From assembly GCF_900607225.1 (NCBI RefSeq), contig NZ_LR027842.1, positions 505,858 to 569,857 of the forward strand: 64,000 nucleotides of DNA. The letters run 5' to 3'. Source of the DNA: [Pseudopropionibacterium] massiliense (GTDB lineage Bacteria > Actinomycetota > Actinomycetes > Propionibacteriales > Propionibacteriaceae). Position numbers and translations under genes: made by a program. Positions 28,547 to 38,880 of this stretch are shown in pieces; position 1 is the first letter of the stretch; each line of letters opens with the position of its first letter. Under the pieces are notes generated by a model that did no database searches, was not told where the DNA came from, and saw only the letters and a program-made list of their open reading frames with translations.

Positions 28547-31500
28547 CCCACACATCCATTCCCGACCCGGTGAGAACGCAGAGTGCTGCGGCTGTCGCAC
28601 AGGAACGCAGGAAGCAGTTGTTGGCCGAACGGTTGCGCAGGGCCCGGTCGCTTCCCTCCGGTCCCGGGCCGAGGCAGGCCGATGCCGTCGTCCCGCTGGG
28701 TCCCGCCCAGACCGGGTTGTGGGTCGAGGATCGCATGAACCCGGGGTCCGCCGCCTACGTGGTGGGTTTCGGCCTCAGGGTTCAGGGGCCGGTCGATCAG
28801 CAACGGATCCGGGAGGCCTGCCGGGCGTTGACGGCCCGCTACGACATCCTGCGTGTCAGCTACCCCGCGGATGACCTGGGGGATCCGACGGTGGTCCTCC
28901 ACGAGGACACCGGAGTGGAGGTTCCGGTCACGGATCTGCGTGGTGTCGACGACCCATTGGCCTCGGCTGAGACGGAGTTTTCGCGCATGTGTGCAACACC
29001 GTTTGATGTTGCAGCCGGTCCTCTCGCGCGCTTCCAGACGTTGGTGCTCGCCGACGATGACCATGTGGTGCTCTTCACGGCCCACCACATCATCGTCGAC
29101 GGGTGGTCAGCGGAACTGTTGAAATCAGACCTGCGGCAGGCACTCGAACAGACCGTTCGCAACGGCAGCATCGATCTTGGCGCGCGTCCCCTGCAGTACG
29201 AGGACATCGCGGTGTACGAAGCCAGAGCTGAGCGTGTCGCCGGACGCGAACGGGGACTGGCGCAGCAGGTGGGAAGACTCGCAGGTACCCGGAACCTGGA
29301 GCTCGACATCGCCAGGCCGCGCCCGGCAGTCCTGTCCAACCGGGGACGCACCCACGAGTTCACGCTCCCGACGGGGCTCGTCGAACAACTCAAGGTACTG
29401 GCGGCCGCCGAAGGGGCCACCTTCTACATGGCCATGCTCGCGCTGTACCAGGTGCTGCTGGCCAACCACTGCGCCCAACGAGACTTCGTGATCGGCACGT
29501 CCGTGGCGAACCGCGACGCCAGCGGGGTCGAGGACGTGGTCGGCAACTTCGTGAACATGGTGGCCATGCGTTCCCGGCTGGACGGTAACCCGAGTTTCCG
29601 GGAACTGCTTTCCCGCAGCCGCGAGACCGCGCTGGATGCGTTCTCCTCCCAGAACGTGCCGTTCGTCGACATCGCCAAGGCGCTCGCCCTGCCGCGGGTC
29701 GCCAACAATTCGCCGCTCTTCCAGGTCGGTCTGGCGGTCGATGAGCTGGCCACCGCGGTGAAACCCGTCGTGAGCGGATCCGGTGCGCTCCGGTTCAGCG
29801 AGATCGGGGCCACCACCGAGGTAACCCATTACGACCTCGGGCTGCACGTCTGCTCGGATGACGCCGGCCGCTATGTGGCGTCCCTGACGTACCGCACCGA
29901 TCTGTTCGACGCGTTCCGGATCAGGGCACTGGCCGATCGCCTGGAAATGCTGCTCACCCGTGTCGTCGCCGATCCCACGGCTCGTGTGCTCGACATCGAC
30001 CTGCTCACCGATGCCGAACATGACCTGGTCACGCGCGTGTGGGCGCAGGGACCGGCCCCGGATGGTGCGCCCGATCATACGCTGCACCAGCTGATCCGGT
30101 TCGGCGCGGACGGCGACCCGTCGCGTCCGGCGGTGGCCGAGGGCGACGAGATGATCACCATCGGCCAGTTGCACGGGCGCGCCGACAGGATCGCCCTACG
30201 CCTGGCGGCCAAGGGGATCGGCCCCGATGTGAAGGTGGCCATCGCATTCAACCGGGCGATCCCCGCGGCCACCTCGATCCTCGGGGTGCTGGCAGCCGGT
30301 GGCGCCTACCTGCCGTTGGACCCGGCCATGCCACGCGATCGGCTCGAGTACATCCTGGCCGACTCCCGTGCCGCCCTGTGCATCCACGACGGCACCCTCG
30401 ACGTGGACACGGACGTCGAGACCATCTCCTACGACGACCTCCTGACCGAAAGGTCGGTCGCCGTGCCCACCCCGGCTGCCCCGAGCAACCTCGCCTATGT
30501 CATCTACACATCCGGGACCACGGGCAGACCGAAGGGAGTGGAGGTCGAGCAGCGCGAGGTCGTGCGCTATCTGCGGGACGTCGCCTCCGATCTGGGTGTC
30601 GTGCGCGGCGGTTCGTACGCGCTGCTGCAGTCGCTCGCATTCGACTTCAGCCTGCCGATGTTCTACCTGCCCCTGGCCCATGGCGGCACTCTCCACGCCA
30701 TGGATGGCCGCATCACGGGGGAGGAACTGGCGCAGTTCCTGGCGCGTCACGAGGTGAACCACCTCAAGATGACGCCCTCGCACATGGCGGCGTTGACCGC
30801 CCAGGTGGATGCGAGATCCGTCGCGCCGCGTCGCGGTCTGGTGCTCTCCGGCGAGGGCGCGCCCTCGCAGTGGATGCGTGACCTGGCGAGGAGCGTCGAC
30901 TGCCGTGTCATCAACAACTACGGCCCGACCGAGGCCATCGGGGCCTGCACCACCACCGATGTCGATCCCGACGTCGAGAATCCCGAGGCGGTGTGGCCGA
31001 TCGGCGCTCCGATGCCCGGCGTGCGGACCTACGTGCTCGACGACCGGCTGCGTCCGGTACCACCGGGGGTGCGCGGGGAGCTGTACATCTCCGGCCGCCT
31101 GGCGCGCGGCTACCTGTCGCGCCCGGGCATGACCGCGTCGCGGTTCGTCGCCGACCCGCTGAGCGGTGCCGGTGAACGCATGTACCGCACCGGTGACGTG
31201 GTGAGCTGGCGCCCCGACGGGCAGCTGGCCTTCCACGGACGCGCCGACGACCAGATCAAGATCCGCGGCTACCGCGTGGAACTGGGCGAGGTCGAATCCG
31301 CCCTGGCGACCATGGACGGTGTCGCGCAGTGCGTCGTCGACCTGCGGGGCGAGCCCGGCCGTGAGCGACTGGTGGGGTGGATCCGGTGGGCCGAGGGTGT
31401 TGTGCCCGTCGCCGATGCCGGCATTCGTGACCACCTGGCGCGCACCCTGCCGGACTACATGATTCCCCGGGCCTACGCCACGGTGGACGTGTTCCCGACC

Positions 31501-34152
31501 AAGGGACACGGCAAGGTGGACCGGGCCGCCCTGACCGAGCCGGAACGCGGCGTGGTCGCGGCACCCGACGTCGCTCCCCGCACCCAACTGGAGGCGGCTC
31601 TCGCCGCCGTCTACGCCGACCTGCTGGACATCGAGATCCCCAGCGTGGCCGCGGACTTCTTCGACCTGGGTGGCGACTCGTTGCTGGCGACGAAGGCCGT
31701 TTCCCGTATCAGGAGGATCGTGGGGGATGAGGTGGTCGTCGCCGTGATGGACATCATCTCCCATCCCACGGTCGAGAAGCTGGCGGGTCTGATCGAGGAC
31801 AGGCGAGGCGGCGGTGGTGCTGAGACCCGTCTGCTGTACGAACTCACCGAACCACTCGACGCCCGGGAAAGGGTCGCGTCGATCATCGCCGTTCCCTACG
31901 GCGGCGCCAACGCCAGCGTCTTCGGCGATCTGGCCAGAGCACTTCCGAGGGGATACTCCCTCCACTCCGTGGAGCCACCGGGCCACGACGTGACTCTGGG
32001 CGAGGAGGTCCTCCCCACCACCGAGGTGGCCGCAGCCGTCGCCGACGAGATATGTGAGCGGATCAACGGCAGGCTGATCATCTACGGGCACTGCGTCCCC
32101 GGATCTGCCGTGGCCGCTGCCCTCGCGGAGGAACTCACCCGCCGGGGACGTGACATCGAGGCCCTCTACGTCGGGGGTGCCTTTCCCGTGGCCCGGCCGG
32201 CCAACAGGATTCTCGCGACCCTGTCCAGGTGGTCCGCCCGGGACCGGCTCACCGCAGACAGGAACCACGCCAACTGGCTGGCCGGCATGGGGACCGACAT
32301 CAACGCCATGGACGCGGAACACGCAGCCCACATGGTCAAGGCCATGCGCCAGGACACCCGGTTCGCGGAGGACTACTTCACCGACGTCTTCAGCGGCGAC
32401 GTACAACGCATCCAGGCCCCGGTGATCAGCGTCATCGGTGAAGCCGATCAGGCCACCCGGTTCTGGGAGGAACGCAGCGACGAATGGTCCGTGTACTCCG
32501 ATCGGACCGCGTCCGTCTGTATCCAGGACGCCGGCCACTACTTCCTCAACTACCGACCCGACGAACTGGCCGAGATCCTCACCACGGTGCATCACCGGGT
32601 CGCGGAGCACACGGAGTCCGGTCTCACCCGTCCCGCCCGGGGGGGCGCCGCGACGTGGTGGCTGCACGACAGCAGGGTCGCGAGGGAAACGGTCAGACCC
32701 GGCCACCAGCCCAGGCTCGGGTCCGTGCTGCCGAGCGGTCGGGAATCCGCCGAAACACTACCCGGACTGGGGAAGTTCGCCATCATCGCATCGGGGCAGA
32801 TGATCTCGTTCACGGGATCGACGTTGACCGAGTTCGCATTGCCGCTGTGGGTGCTGACCCAGACCAACGACCTGATGCTCTTCGGGATCGTCGGGGTGCT
32901 GGGAGTCCTGCCAAATCTGATCGTCTCCCCCATCGCGGGGGCGATCGTGGACAGGTTCAACCGCCGCACGCTCATCATGATCTTCGACGCGGCCTGCATG
33001 GCGCTGCTCGGCATGCTTCTGCTGTTGGCGACCACCAACACCATGGAGCTGTGGAACATGATGGTGGTGTTCGGCCTCGTGGCCTGTGCCGTCACCTTCC
33101 AACGTGTGGCCTTCCAGTCCGCGCTGCCGCAGATCGTCCCGAAGCGCTACTTGGGACACGCGAACGGCATGCTGCAATCCGCCATCGGGGCCGCGAACTT
33201 CATCGCCCCATTGTTCGGGGTCGGCCTGCTCGCCGTCTTCGGACTGCCGGGAATTCTGGCGTTCGACGTCGTCTCCTACGTGTTCGCGATCGCCACCGTC
33301 GTCCTGATCCGTTTCCCGGCCGCCATGCCGGAGGTCCCGGAGTCCTTGTGGGAGGAGATCCGCGGTGGTTTCCGGTTCTCGATGCGCAACAGGTACTTCC
33401 GCTCCATGCTGCTGTACTTCGCGCTGATCAATCTGTTCCTGGCGCCCCTCCTCTCGCTGGTCGCTCCACTGGTGCTGACCTTCGCGTCCCTGAGCGAGGT
33501 TGCCGTCGTCACGGCGGTCTCCGGCGGCGCGGGCATCCTCGCCGGAATCGTGATGAGCATCTGGGGTGGCCCACGCCGCCGTCGCATGGATGCGGTGCGC
33601 GTGATGTCGGTGGTGCTGGGAGTCTGTGCCCTCATCATCGCTTCCCGGCCCTGGTTGCCGCTGGTGTGCGTGGGGGTTTTCGGGCTGGCAGGATCGATCC
33701 TGCTGGTCAACGGTGTCGTGATGACGATCATCCAGACAAAGGTGCCGGCCCGTCTCCAGGGCCGCGTGTTCGCTATCAACACGATGGTGTCCACCGCGAG
33801 TGCGCCGCTGGGTTTCGGCGTGCTGGCACCCCAGGGCACGGTTCTGATGGAGTGGTTGATGGCGAACGTTCCCGGAGTCGAACCCGCGGTCCATGCGGTG
33901 CTGGGTGACGGCCCCGGGCGTGCCATCGCCATGGTCTATGTGGTGTGCGGCCTGGTCGTTCTCGCCCTGGTGATCTCCACGAGGCGGTGGAACGCGCTGG
34001 TCCGGTTCGACGACGAGGTGCCCGATGCGCGCCCGGATGACCTCATCGGCCTGGCGCAGTCCAGGTCACGTCGCGACGGCAGGACGGATGTCGTACGTGC
34101 GATCGAGGAGACCGGGACCCTGGAGCCGGAGCTGGAGAAGGTGGGATCCTGA
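28543..34152 (+). CDS. terminal NRPS module fused to thioesterase and MFS exporter (C-A-T-TE-MFS)
   Basis: 1,869 residues. A charged N-terminal helix (about 15-45, [15 protein letters not shown]) precedes C7 (HHIIVDG near 180), A8 (about 512-990; by-eye code DFPKVSNGA, with Lys at 278 suggesting an acidic side chain) and T8 (GGDSL near 1042). A type I thioesterase follows (about 1099-1350). Its nucleophile elbow reads YGHCVPG, with Cys1184 where most have Ser and Pro at the usual Gly; GEAD and GHYFL supply the likely Asp and His. After a linker, residues about 1405-1810 form a 12-helix MFS transporter with a [10 protein letters not shown] signature, resembling EntS-type exporters. One polypeptide would thus add residue eight, release the peptide and export it. 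Translation couples on both sides: ATGA with the upstream gene and TGATG into the type II thioesterase. Confidence 0.95.
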   Translation: MTHTSIPDPVRTQSAAAVAQERRKQLLAERLRRARSLPSGPGPRQADAVVPLGPAQTGLWVEDRMNPGSAAYVVGFGLRVQGPVDQQRIREACRALTARYDILRVSYPADDLGDPTVVLHEDTGVEVPVTDLRGVDDPLASAETEFSRMCATPFDVAAGPLARFQTLVLADDDHVVLFTAHHIIVDGWSAELLKSDLRQALEQTVRNGSIDLGARPLQYEDIAVYEARAERVAGRERGLAQQVGRLAGTRNLELDIARPRPAVLSNRGRTHEFTLPTGLVEQLKVLAAAEGATFYMAMLALYQVLLANHCAQRDFVIGTSVANRDASGVEDVVGNFVNMVAMRSRLDGNPSFRELLSRSRETALDAFSSQNVPFVDIAKALALPRVANNSPLFQVGLAVDELATAVKPVVSGSGALRFSEIGATTEVTHYDLGLHVCSDDAGRYVASLTYRTDLFDAFRIRALADRLEMLLTRVVADPTARVLDIDLLTDAEHDLVTRVWAQGPAPDGAPDHTLHQLIRFGADGDPSRPAVAEGDEMITIGQLHGRADRIALRLAAKGIGPDVKVAIAFNRAIPAATSILGVLAAGGAYLPLDPAMPRDRLEYILADSRAALCIHDGTLDVDTDVETISYDDLLTERSVAVPTPAAPSNLAYVIYTSGTTGRPKGVEVEQREVVRYLRDVASDLGVVRGGSYALLQSLAFDFSLPMFYLPLAHGGTLHAMDGRITGEELAQFLARHEVNHLKMTPSHMAALTAQVDARSVAPRRGLVLSGEGAPSQWMRDLARSVDCRVINNYGPTEAIGACTTTDVDPDVENPEAVWPIGAPMPGVRTYVLDDRLRPVPPGVRGELYISGRLARGYLSRPGMTASRFVADPLSGAGERMYRTGDVVSWRPDGQLAFHGRADDQIKIRGYRVELGEVESALATMDGVAQCVVDLRGEPGRERLVGWIRWAEGVVPVADAGIRDHLARTLPDYMIPRAYATVDVFPTKGHGKVDRAALTEPERGVVAAPDVAPRTQLEAALAAVYADLLDIEIPSVAADFFDLGGDSLLATKAVSRIRRIVGDEVVVAVMDIISHPTVEKLAGLIEDRRGGGGAETRLLYELTEPLDARERVASIIAVPYGGANASVFGDLARALPRGYSLHSVEPPGHDVTLGEEVLPTTEVAAAVADEICERINGRLIIYGHCVPGSAVAAALAEELTRRGRDIEALYVGGAFPVARPANRILATLSRWSARDRLTADRNHANWLAGMGTDINAMDAEHAAHMVKAMRQDTRFAEDYFTDVFSGDVQRIQAPVISVIGEADQATRFWEERSDEWSVYSDRTASVCIQDAGHYFLNYRPDELAEILTTVHHRVAEHTESGLTRPARGGAATWWLHDSRVARETVRPGHQPRLGSVLPSGRESAETLPGLGKFAIIASGQMISFTGSTLTEFALPLWVLTQTNDLMLFGIVGVLGVLPNLIVSPIAGAIVDRFNRRTLIMIFDAACMALLGMLLLLATTNTMELWNMMVVFGLVACAVTFQRVAFQSALPQIVPKRYLGHANGMLQSAIGAANFIAPLFGVGLLAVFGLPGILAFDVVSYVFAIATVVLIRFPAAMPEVPESLWEEIRGGFRFSMRNRYFRSMLLYFALINLFLAPLLSLVAPLVLTFASLSEVAVVTAVSGGAGILAGIVMSIWGGPRRRRMDAVRVMSVVLGVCALIIASRPWLPLVCVGVFGLAGSILLVNGVVMTIIQTKVPARLQGRVFAINTMVSTASAPLGFGVLAPQGTVLMEWLMANVPGVEPAVHAVLGDGPGRAIAMVYVVCGLVVLALVISTRRWNALVRFDDEVPDARPDDLIGLAQSRSRRDGRTDVVRAIEETGTLEPELEKVGS

Positions 34153-34928
34153 TGTCGGGACGCCGGGAATGGCTGCGGGACTACGGCGCAACCGGTCCCT
34201 GCCCCGGTGTCCGGATGGTGTGCTTCCCCCACGCAGGGGGGAACGCCAGCGCATACGCCGCGTGGCGGAACGGGCTCGCAGGGGGCGCGGAGGATGTGGA
34301 ACTGGTTGCCGTGCGCTATCCGGCACGTGAGGACCGTCTCCTCGACCCTCCGGTGCCGTCCCTTCGCGCCATGGCGCGAATGGTCGCCGCTGATCTGGAG
34401 AACCTGCACGCCGAGGCGCCCCTCCCGCTGGTGCTGTTCGGACACAGCATGGGCGGATCCATCGCCCACGAGGTGGCGGTGCTCCTGCGCGGGGCCGGGC
34501 TGCCCGTCGCGCTGCTGCTGGTCTCCGCGAGGCTCCCGGTCGCGGCACTCACGCCGGGACGACACCAGTCCGACGCGGAGCTGGCCGCGACGCTGTGCGA
34601 CATGGATCCGGGCACTGGTGAGGTGTTGAACGATCCGGAGCTGCGCGAACTGGTGTGGCCCGCGATCCGGGCCGATCACGATGCGACGAATCGGTACCAC
34701 GGTCATCGACTTCCTCGTCTGGACATCCCCATCGTGGCATTGGGCGGACACGGCGATGATCGTGTCGATCCGAAGGCCCTGAGCTTCTGGAGGGAATGCA
34801 CCGATGCCGAGTTTCGGATATCTCTCTTCGAGGGCGGACATTTTTACTACCGTGATGACCTGGAGAGGTTCCTGAGCATCGTCAGCACTCACGTATCCGG
34901 TGCCATTGCCGCTTTCTCCCGCGGCTGA
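34152..34928 (+). CDS. type II thioesterase (NRPS editing)
   Basis: A 258-residue alpha/beta hydrolase of the GrsT/RifR type: FPHAGGNAS near residue 24 (oxyanion region), the nucleophile motif GHSMGG near 98, GDDRVD near 203 for the acid, and EGGHFYY near 230 for the histidine. Unlike the synthetase's own thioesterase, it keeps the usual serine. Such enzymes clear mis-primed or stalled acyl groups from carrier domains. The ATG shares one base with the stop of the terminal synthetase gene (TGATG), so it is co-translated and ends the tightly linked NRPS block. Confidence 0.95.
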   Translation: MSGRREWLRDYGATGPCPGVRMVCFPHAGGNASAYAAWRNGLAGGAEDVELVAVRYPAREDRLLDPPVPSLRAMARMVAADLENLHAEAPLPLVLFGHSMGGSIAHEVAVLLRGAGLPVALLLVSARLPVAALTPGRHQSDAELAATLCDMDPGTGEVLNDPELRELVWPAIRADHDATNRYHGHRLPRLDIPIVALGGHGDDRVDPKALSFWRECTDAEFRISLFEGGHFYYRDDLERFLSIVSTHVSGAIAAFSRG

Positions 34929-35053
34929 AACGGAGTCGTGAGCATGTGTGACGAGAAATTTCGGGAGCGGTCTCGCGTCAACGGGACGGCCCCGGTGCTG
35001 CTGTTGTCGATGTTGTACCCGAACCACGTTTTCCACCACGAGGAGGTTCACTG

Positions 35054-36067
35054 GTGACAAACTCTGTCCACTTGTCCGAAAAACCCGGCACACCACGATC
35101 CGACGGCCTCGTGCCCGACATCCCAACACGCGCGTACTGGGGTCCTGGGCGGGTCGGGACGGCTGCCGGCATCGTCGTCCGGCTCGTCGTCTTCGTGATC
35201 GGCACGATCCTGGTAAACCAGATCTTGACCGCCGTCATGGCCAACTTCGTGCCTGCGGAGGAACTGCAAACGGTCCTTGCCGTTCCCGCTGCGCTCATAC
35301 AGATAGTGACGCTGAGCAGTGTGTATTTTCTGGTCGTCCGCTTTCTGGAACGGCGTCGCAACATCCATGAGCTCAGAACGCACTGGGTCCGGGGGCTGGC
35401 GATCGGCCTGGCCGGTGGTGCGGCAGCCTTTCTCGTCTGCTGCGGTGTCATCGCGCTGGCCGGTGGGTACCGGTGGAGCGTCGTGGAGCAGCCGGACCTG
35501 GGGGCCATCGCCGTGACGATCCTGGGGGCAGGTGCCAGCGCGGCTATCGGTGAGGAACTGCTGTACCGCGGGATCGGCTACCGCTTGATGGAGCAGATGT
35601 TCGGCACGTGGGCGGCCATCATCGGATCCGGGCTGGTGTTCGGGCTCATGCACATGGCCAATCCCGGTGCCACCCTGTGGGGAGGCATATCGGTGGCCCT
35701 GGCCGGTGGGATGCTGCTCGGGACGCTGTACGCCCTGACGCGTTCCCTGTGGGTGACGATCGGCTACCACGCCGCCTGGAACGTCGTGCAGGGCCCGCTG
35801 CTGGGGATACCGGTCTCCGGAAATGAGCTGCCGGCCTTCCTGCAGGTCACCGTGACCGGACCGGACTGGCTGACCGGAGGCGAGTTCGGCGCCGAGAGCA
35901 GCGGTGTCACCGTGGGCATGATCTCTATTCTGACCATCGTGTTGGTCGTGATGCTGGCGCGGCGTGGTCACGAGCGTGTCGTGGCGCCGGTCTGGTCCGT
36001 ACGCAGAAGGCCTGAGCCCATCCAGTCGGAGCAGCACGCCGAAGGCGAGGGAGCCTCCTTGACCTGA
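35054..36067 (+). CDS. CPBP family intramembrane metalloprotease
   Basis: A 337-residue membrane protein starting at the GTG at 35054, behind GAGGAGG with a suitable spacing. Motifs: EELLYR near residue 178 (EExxxR), FGLMH near 199 (FxxxH), HAAWN near 240 (HxxxN). Around eight hydrophobic segments run from about residue 35 to 300, and the C-terminus is charged. It follows the NRPS block in the same orientation after 125 bp, before a hairpin terminator. It may therefore be the last gene of the operon and give self-protection or process something related to the product, as CPBP proteins do in bacteriocin loci. That role is inferred from position only. It is unrelated in detail to the CPBP gene at 1481. 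Confidence 0.88.
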   Translation: MTNSVHLSEKPGTPRSDGLVPDIPTRAYWGPGRVGTAAGIVVRLVVFVIGTILVNQILTAVMANFVPAEELQTVLAVPAALIQIVTLSSVYFLVVRFLERRRNIHELRTHWVRGLAIGLAGGAAAFLVCCGVIALAGGYRWSVVEQPDLGAIAVTILGAGASAAIGEELLYRGIGYRLMEQMFGTWAAIIGSGLVFGLMHMANPGATLWGGISVALAGGMLLGTLYALTRSLWVTIGYHAAWNVVQGPLLGIPVSGNELPAFLQVTVTGPDWLTGGEFGAESSGVTVGMISILTIVLVVMLARRGHERVVAPVWSVRRRPEPIQSEQHAEGEGASLT

Positions 36068-36119
36068 TCCCCGGAGCAGATCGGGGGACCTCGCCGGAAG
36101 GATCGCTCGCAGTGACGGC

Positions 36120-36158
36120 GGGTCCCGGACGGAGCAGTGGTGTTTCGTCCGGGATCCC
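36120..36158 (+). terminator. long GC-rich hairpin after the NRPS/CPBP block
   Basis: GGGTCCCGGACG (36120-36131) pairs with CGTCCGGGATCCC (36146-36158) with one bulged T and a 14-base loop. No T-run follows, which is common for high-GC actinobacterial terminators. It separates the NRPS/CPBP block from the MMPL operon. Confidence 0.5.
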
Positions 36159-36234
36159 GGTCTTCCCGGATGTGGAGGCATCGGTGCGCGCAGTAGGCTG
36201 TGCCCCGAATCCAAGTCTGCACTGATGGAAGAAG

Positions 36235-38880
36235 ATGTCTGCTCAGCTCTATGCCCTCGGTCGCTGGTGTTTCCAACACGCGAAACTGGTCCTCGCCGCC
36301 TGGCTGATCGTCGTCCTGGCAGTCGGCGGTGCGGCCCTGGCCTTCCGGGGAAGTTTCGCCGACGTGTTCAAGATCCCCGGGTCCCCCTCCCAGGTGGCCC
36401 TCGACAAGTTGCGCATGACCTTCCCGCAAGGTGCCATGACCCAGGCGGCAGCGATCTTCGTCGCACCGGAGGGCGGCCGGGTCGACGATTTCCGCGACGT
36501 CATCGAGGACACCATCACGGAGCTGGAGGCGATCGACTTCGTGAACTCGGCCACCTCGCCGTGGAACGAGCGAATCACGGGAATGGTCTCCGACGACGGC
36601 CGGGCAGCCATCGTCGCGATCCTGATCGACGTCAAGGGCGCCCCGACCACCGAGCAGCTCGCGCAGCTCACCGCCGTCGCCGAACGCATGTCCCAGCGGC
36701 TGCCGCAGGGCGCCACCCTCGACATGGGCGGGCAAGCCTTCAACATCGAACTGCCGAGGCTGAGCGTCACGGAAGCCGTCGGGCTGGGGGTGGCGCTCGT
36801 GGTGTTGATGGTGGTGCTCGGTTCCCTGGTGGCCGCCGGGCTGCCGCTGGTGACGGCAGTGGCCGGGGTGGCGGTGACGATGTCGGTCATGCTGCTCATC
36901 ACCCGCCTGGCCAGCATCAACTCGACCACCCCGATGCTCGCGGTGATGCTGGGACTCGCGGTCGGCATCGACTACGCCCTGTTCATCCTCTCCCGCCACC
37001 GCAACCAGCTCGGCGAGGGCATGACGGCGGAGGAATCGACGGCCCGTGCCGTCGGGACCGCCGGTTCGGCGGTGGTGTTCGCGGGGTTGACGGTGTTCAT
37101 CGCCCTGCTGGGGCTCGGGGTCTCGGGGATTCCGTTCCTCACCGTGATGGGCGCTTTCGCGGCCCTGGGCATCGTGCTGGCGGTGATCATCGCGCTGACG
37201 ATGCTGCCCGCGCTGATGGGGTTGCTGGGGGAGCGACTGCGGCCCCGGCCGAGGAAGCCCCGGCGCCGCGGGTCCCGCGGGGGCGGTGTGTTCGCCCGGT
37301 GGGGTCGCGTCACCACCGGGCATCCCGTCGTGGTACTGCTGGTCGTGGTGATTGGTCTCGGGGCGTTGACGATCCCGGGGCTGGGGTTGCGCACCGCCCT
37401 GCCGAACTCCGGGCAGCACGCCGTCGGCGCCCCGGACCGCGTCACCTACGACCTGATCTCCCAGCACTTCGGTCCGGGGCGCAACGGCCCGCTGGTGTTG
37501 ACCGCCGACGTCATCTCCAGCAGGGACCCGCTGAAACTGGTCGCCGACCTCAAGGAGGAGGTGGAGGCGATCGACGGCGTCGCCGCGGTTCCGCTGGCCA
37601 CCCCCAACCAGAACGCGGAGGTCGCGATGCTCCAGGTGGTGCCCACCACCGGACCCGACGACCCCGCCACCGCCGACCTCGTCCAGACCCTGCGCGACCG
37701 GAACGACCAGTGGCTGGAACGCTACGGCGTCGAGACCGCAGTCACGGGCATGACCGCCCTGCAGATCGACGTCAACTCCCGCCTCGTGGGGGCGTTGCTG
37801 CCGTTCGGGGTGCTCGTGGTCGGGTTGTCGCTGGTTTTGCTGGCCGCAGTGTTCCGGTCGGTGTGGGTGCCCGTCAAGGCCACCCTCGGTTTCCTGCTGT
37901 CGGTCGGGGCCGCTTTCGGTGCCACCACACTCGTGTTCAACGACGGATACCTGAAGGAAATGGTGAACCTGGAGCGCGGGATGCCGGTGATCTCCTTCCT
38001 GCCGATCCTGCTGATGGGAATCCTGTTCGGCCTGGCCATGGACTACGAGGTGTTCCTCGTCTCCCGGATCCGCGAGGAGTACGTGCACGGCAAGAAACCC
38101 GTCGACGCGATCCGCGACGGCATGGTCGCATCCGGGCCGGTGGTGGTGGCCGCCGCCGTGATCATGTTCTCGGTGTTTGCGTTCTTCGTTCCGGAGGGTA
38201 TCGGCTCGATCAAGCAGATCGCCTTCGCCCTCGCCGTCGGTGTGGCGATCGACGCCTTCTGCGTGCGCATGACGCTGGTGCCCGCGGTGATGGCGCTGTT
38301 GGGGGAGCGGGCCTGGTGGCTGCCGCGCTGGCTGGACAGGATCCTGCCCACCTTCGACGTCGAGGGGGAGGTCCTCACGGAGAAACTGAAACTGGCCCGG
38401 TGGCCCGGTGGCGGCCACGTGCTCTACGCCGAGGACGTGGCGGTCGAGGGCCTGCTGCCGCCCACCAGCCTGGTGCTGGAGGCCGGGAACGTGATCGGCG
38501 TCGCGGGTCCCGTCTCCTCCCGCACCGGGCTGGCGCTGGCGCTGTCGGGCAGGCTCGGCATCACCTCGGGGCGTGCCCGGGTGGCGGGGGAGCTGCTCCC
38601 CGGAGCCGCCACCGCCGTGCACCGCCGCACCCGCTACACCGACCTGGCCAATGACCCCGCTGCCCTGGTCCTGCTGCGTCCGATGCCGGGTAGTGTCGTG
38701 TTCGTCGACTCGGTGGAGACCATCGACGTCGGTGACGAACGCCTGGCCGATCTGATCGACCGGTTCCGCGGCGACGGAACCTCGGCGCTGGTGCTGTGCG
38801 CCAGCAGCGAATCGATCCTCGAAGCCCTTCCCGTCGACGGCGTGTTCGTCGTCGGCCAGCCCGTCAGGAGTATCCGATGA
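36235..38880 (+). CDS. MMPL/RND transporter with C-terminal degenerate ABC-ATPase-like domain
   Basis: 881 residues. Two MMPL repeats, each a leading helix, an extracytoplasmic domain and a five-helix bundle, fill about residues 1-700; helices cluster at 15-37, 180-340, 370-395 and 520-700. Family members export lipids or siderophores across the envelope. After LLGERAWWLPRWLD (about 690-703), roughly 175 further residues resemble an ABC ATPase that has lost its motifs. GVAGPVSSRTGLALALSGRL near 760 aligns with a Walker A region but lacks the GK(S/T), and SVVFVDS near 820 resembles a Walker B strand without the catalytic Glu. It is therefore probably a regulatory or docking pseudo-ATPase. The stop overlaps the YhgE/Pip gene (ATGA), so the two act together. 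Confidence 0.9.
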   Translation: MSAQLYALGRWCFQHAKLVLAAWLIVVLAVGGAALAFRGSFADVFKIPGSPSQVALDKLRMTFPQGAMTQAAAIFVAPEGGRVDDFRDVIEDTITELEAIDFVNSATSPWNERITGMVSDDGRAAIVAILIDVKGAPTTEQLAQLTAVAERMSQRLPQGATLDMGGQAFNIELPRLSVTEAVGLGVALVVLMVVLGSLVAAGLPLVTAVAGVAVTMSVMLLITRLASINSTTPMLAVMLGLAVGIDYALFILSRHRNQLGEGMTAEESTARAVGTAGSAVVFAGLTVFIALLGLGVSGIPFLTVMGAFAALGIVLAVIIALTMLPALMGLLGERLRPRPRKPRRRGSRGGGVFARWGRVTTGHPVVVLLVVVIGLGALTIPGLGLRTALPNSGQHAVGAPDRVTYDLISQHFGPGRNGPLVLTADVISSRDPLKLVADLKEEVEAIDGVAAVPLATPNQNAEVAMLQVVPTTGPDDPATADLVQTLRDRNDQWLERYGVETAVTGMTALQIDVNSRLVGALLPFGVLVVGLSLVLLAAVFRSVWVPVKATLGFLLSVGAAFGATTLVFNDGYLKEMVNLERGMPVISFLPILLMGILFGLAMDYEVFLVSRIREEYVHGKKPVDAIRDGMVASGPVVVAAAVIMFSVFAFFVPEGIGSIKQIAFALAVGVAIDAFCVRMTLVPAVMALLGERAWWLPRWLDRILPTFDVEGEVLTEKLKLARWPGGGHVLYAEDVAVEGLLPPTSLVLEAGNVIGVAGPVSSRTGLALALSGRLGITSGRARVAGELLPGAATAVHRRTRYTDLANDPAALVLLRPMPGSVVFVDSVETIDVGDERLADLIDRFRGDGTSALVLCASSESILEALPVDGVFVVGQPVRSIR

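Noticed and set aside
8055-34152. Siderophore assignment of the NRPS cluster
   Set aside because: MbtH and an EntS-like exporter are compatible, but no hydroxamate/catechol genes, uptake system or iron box were seen.
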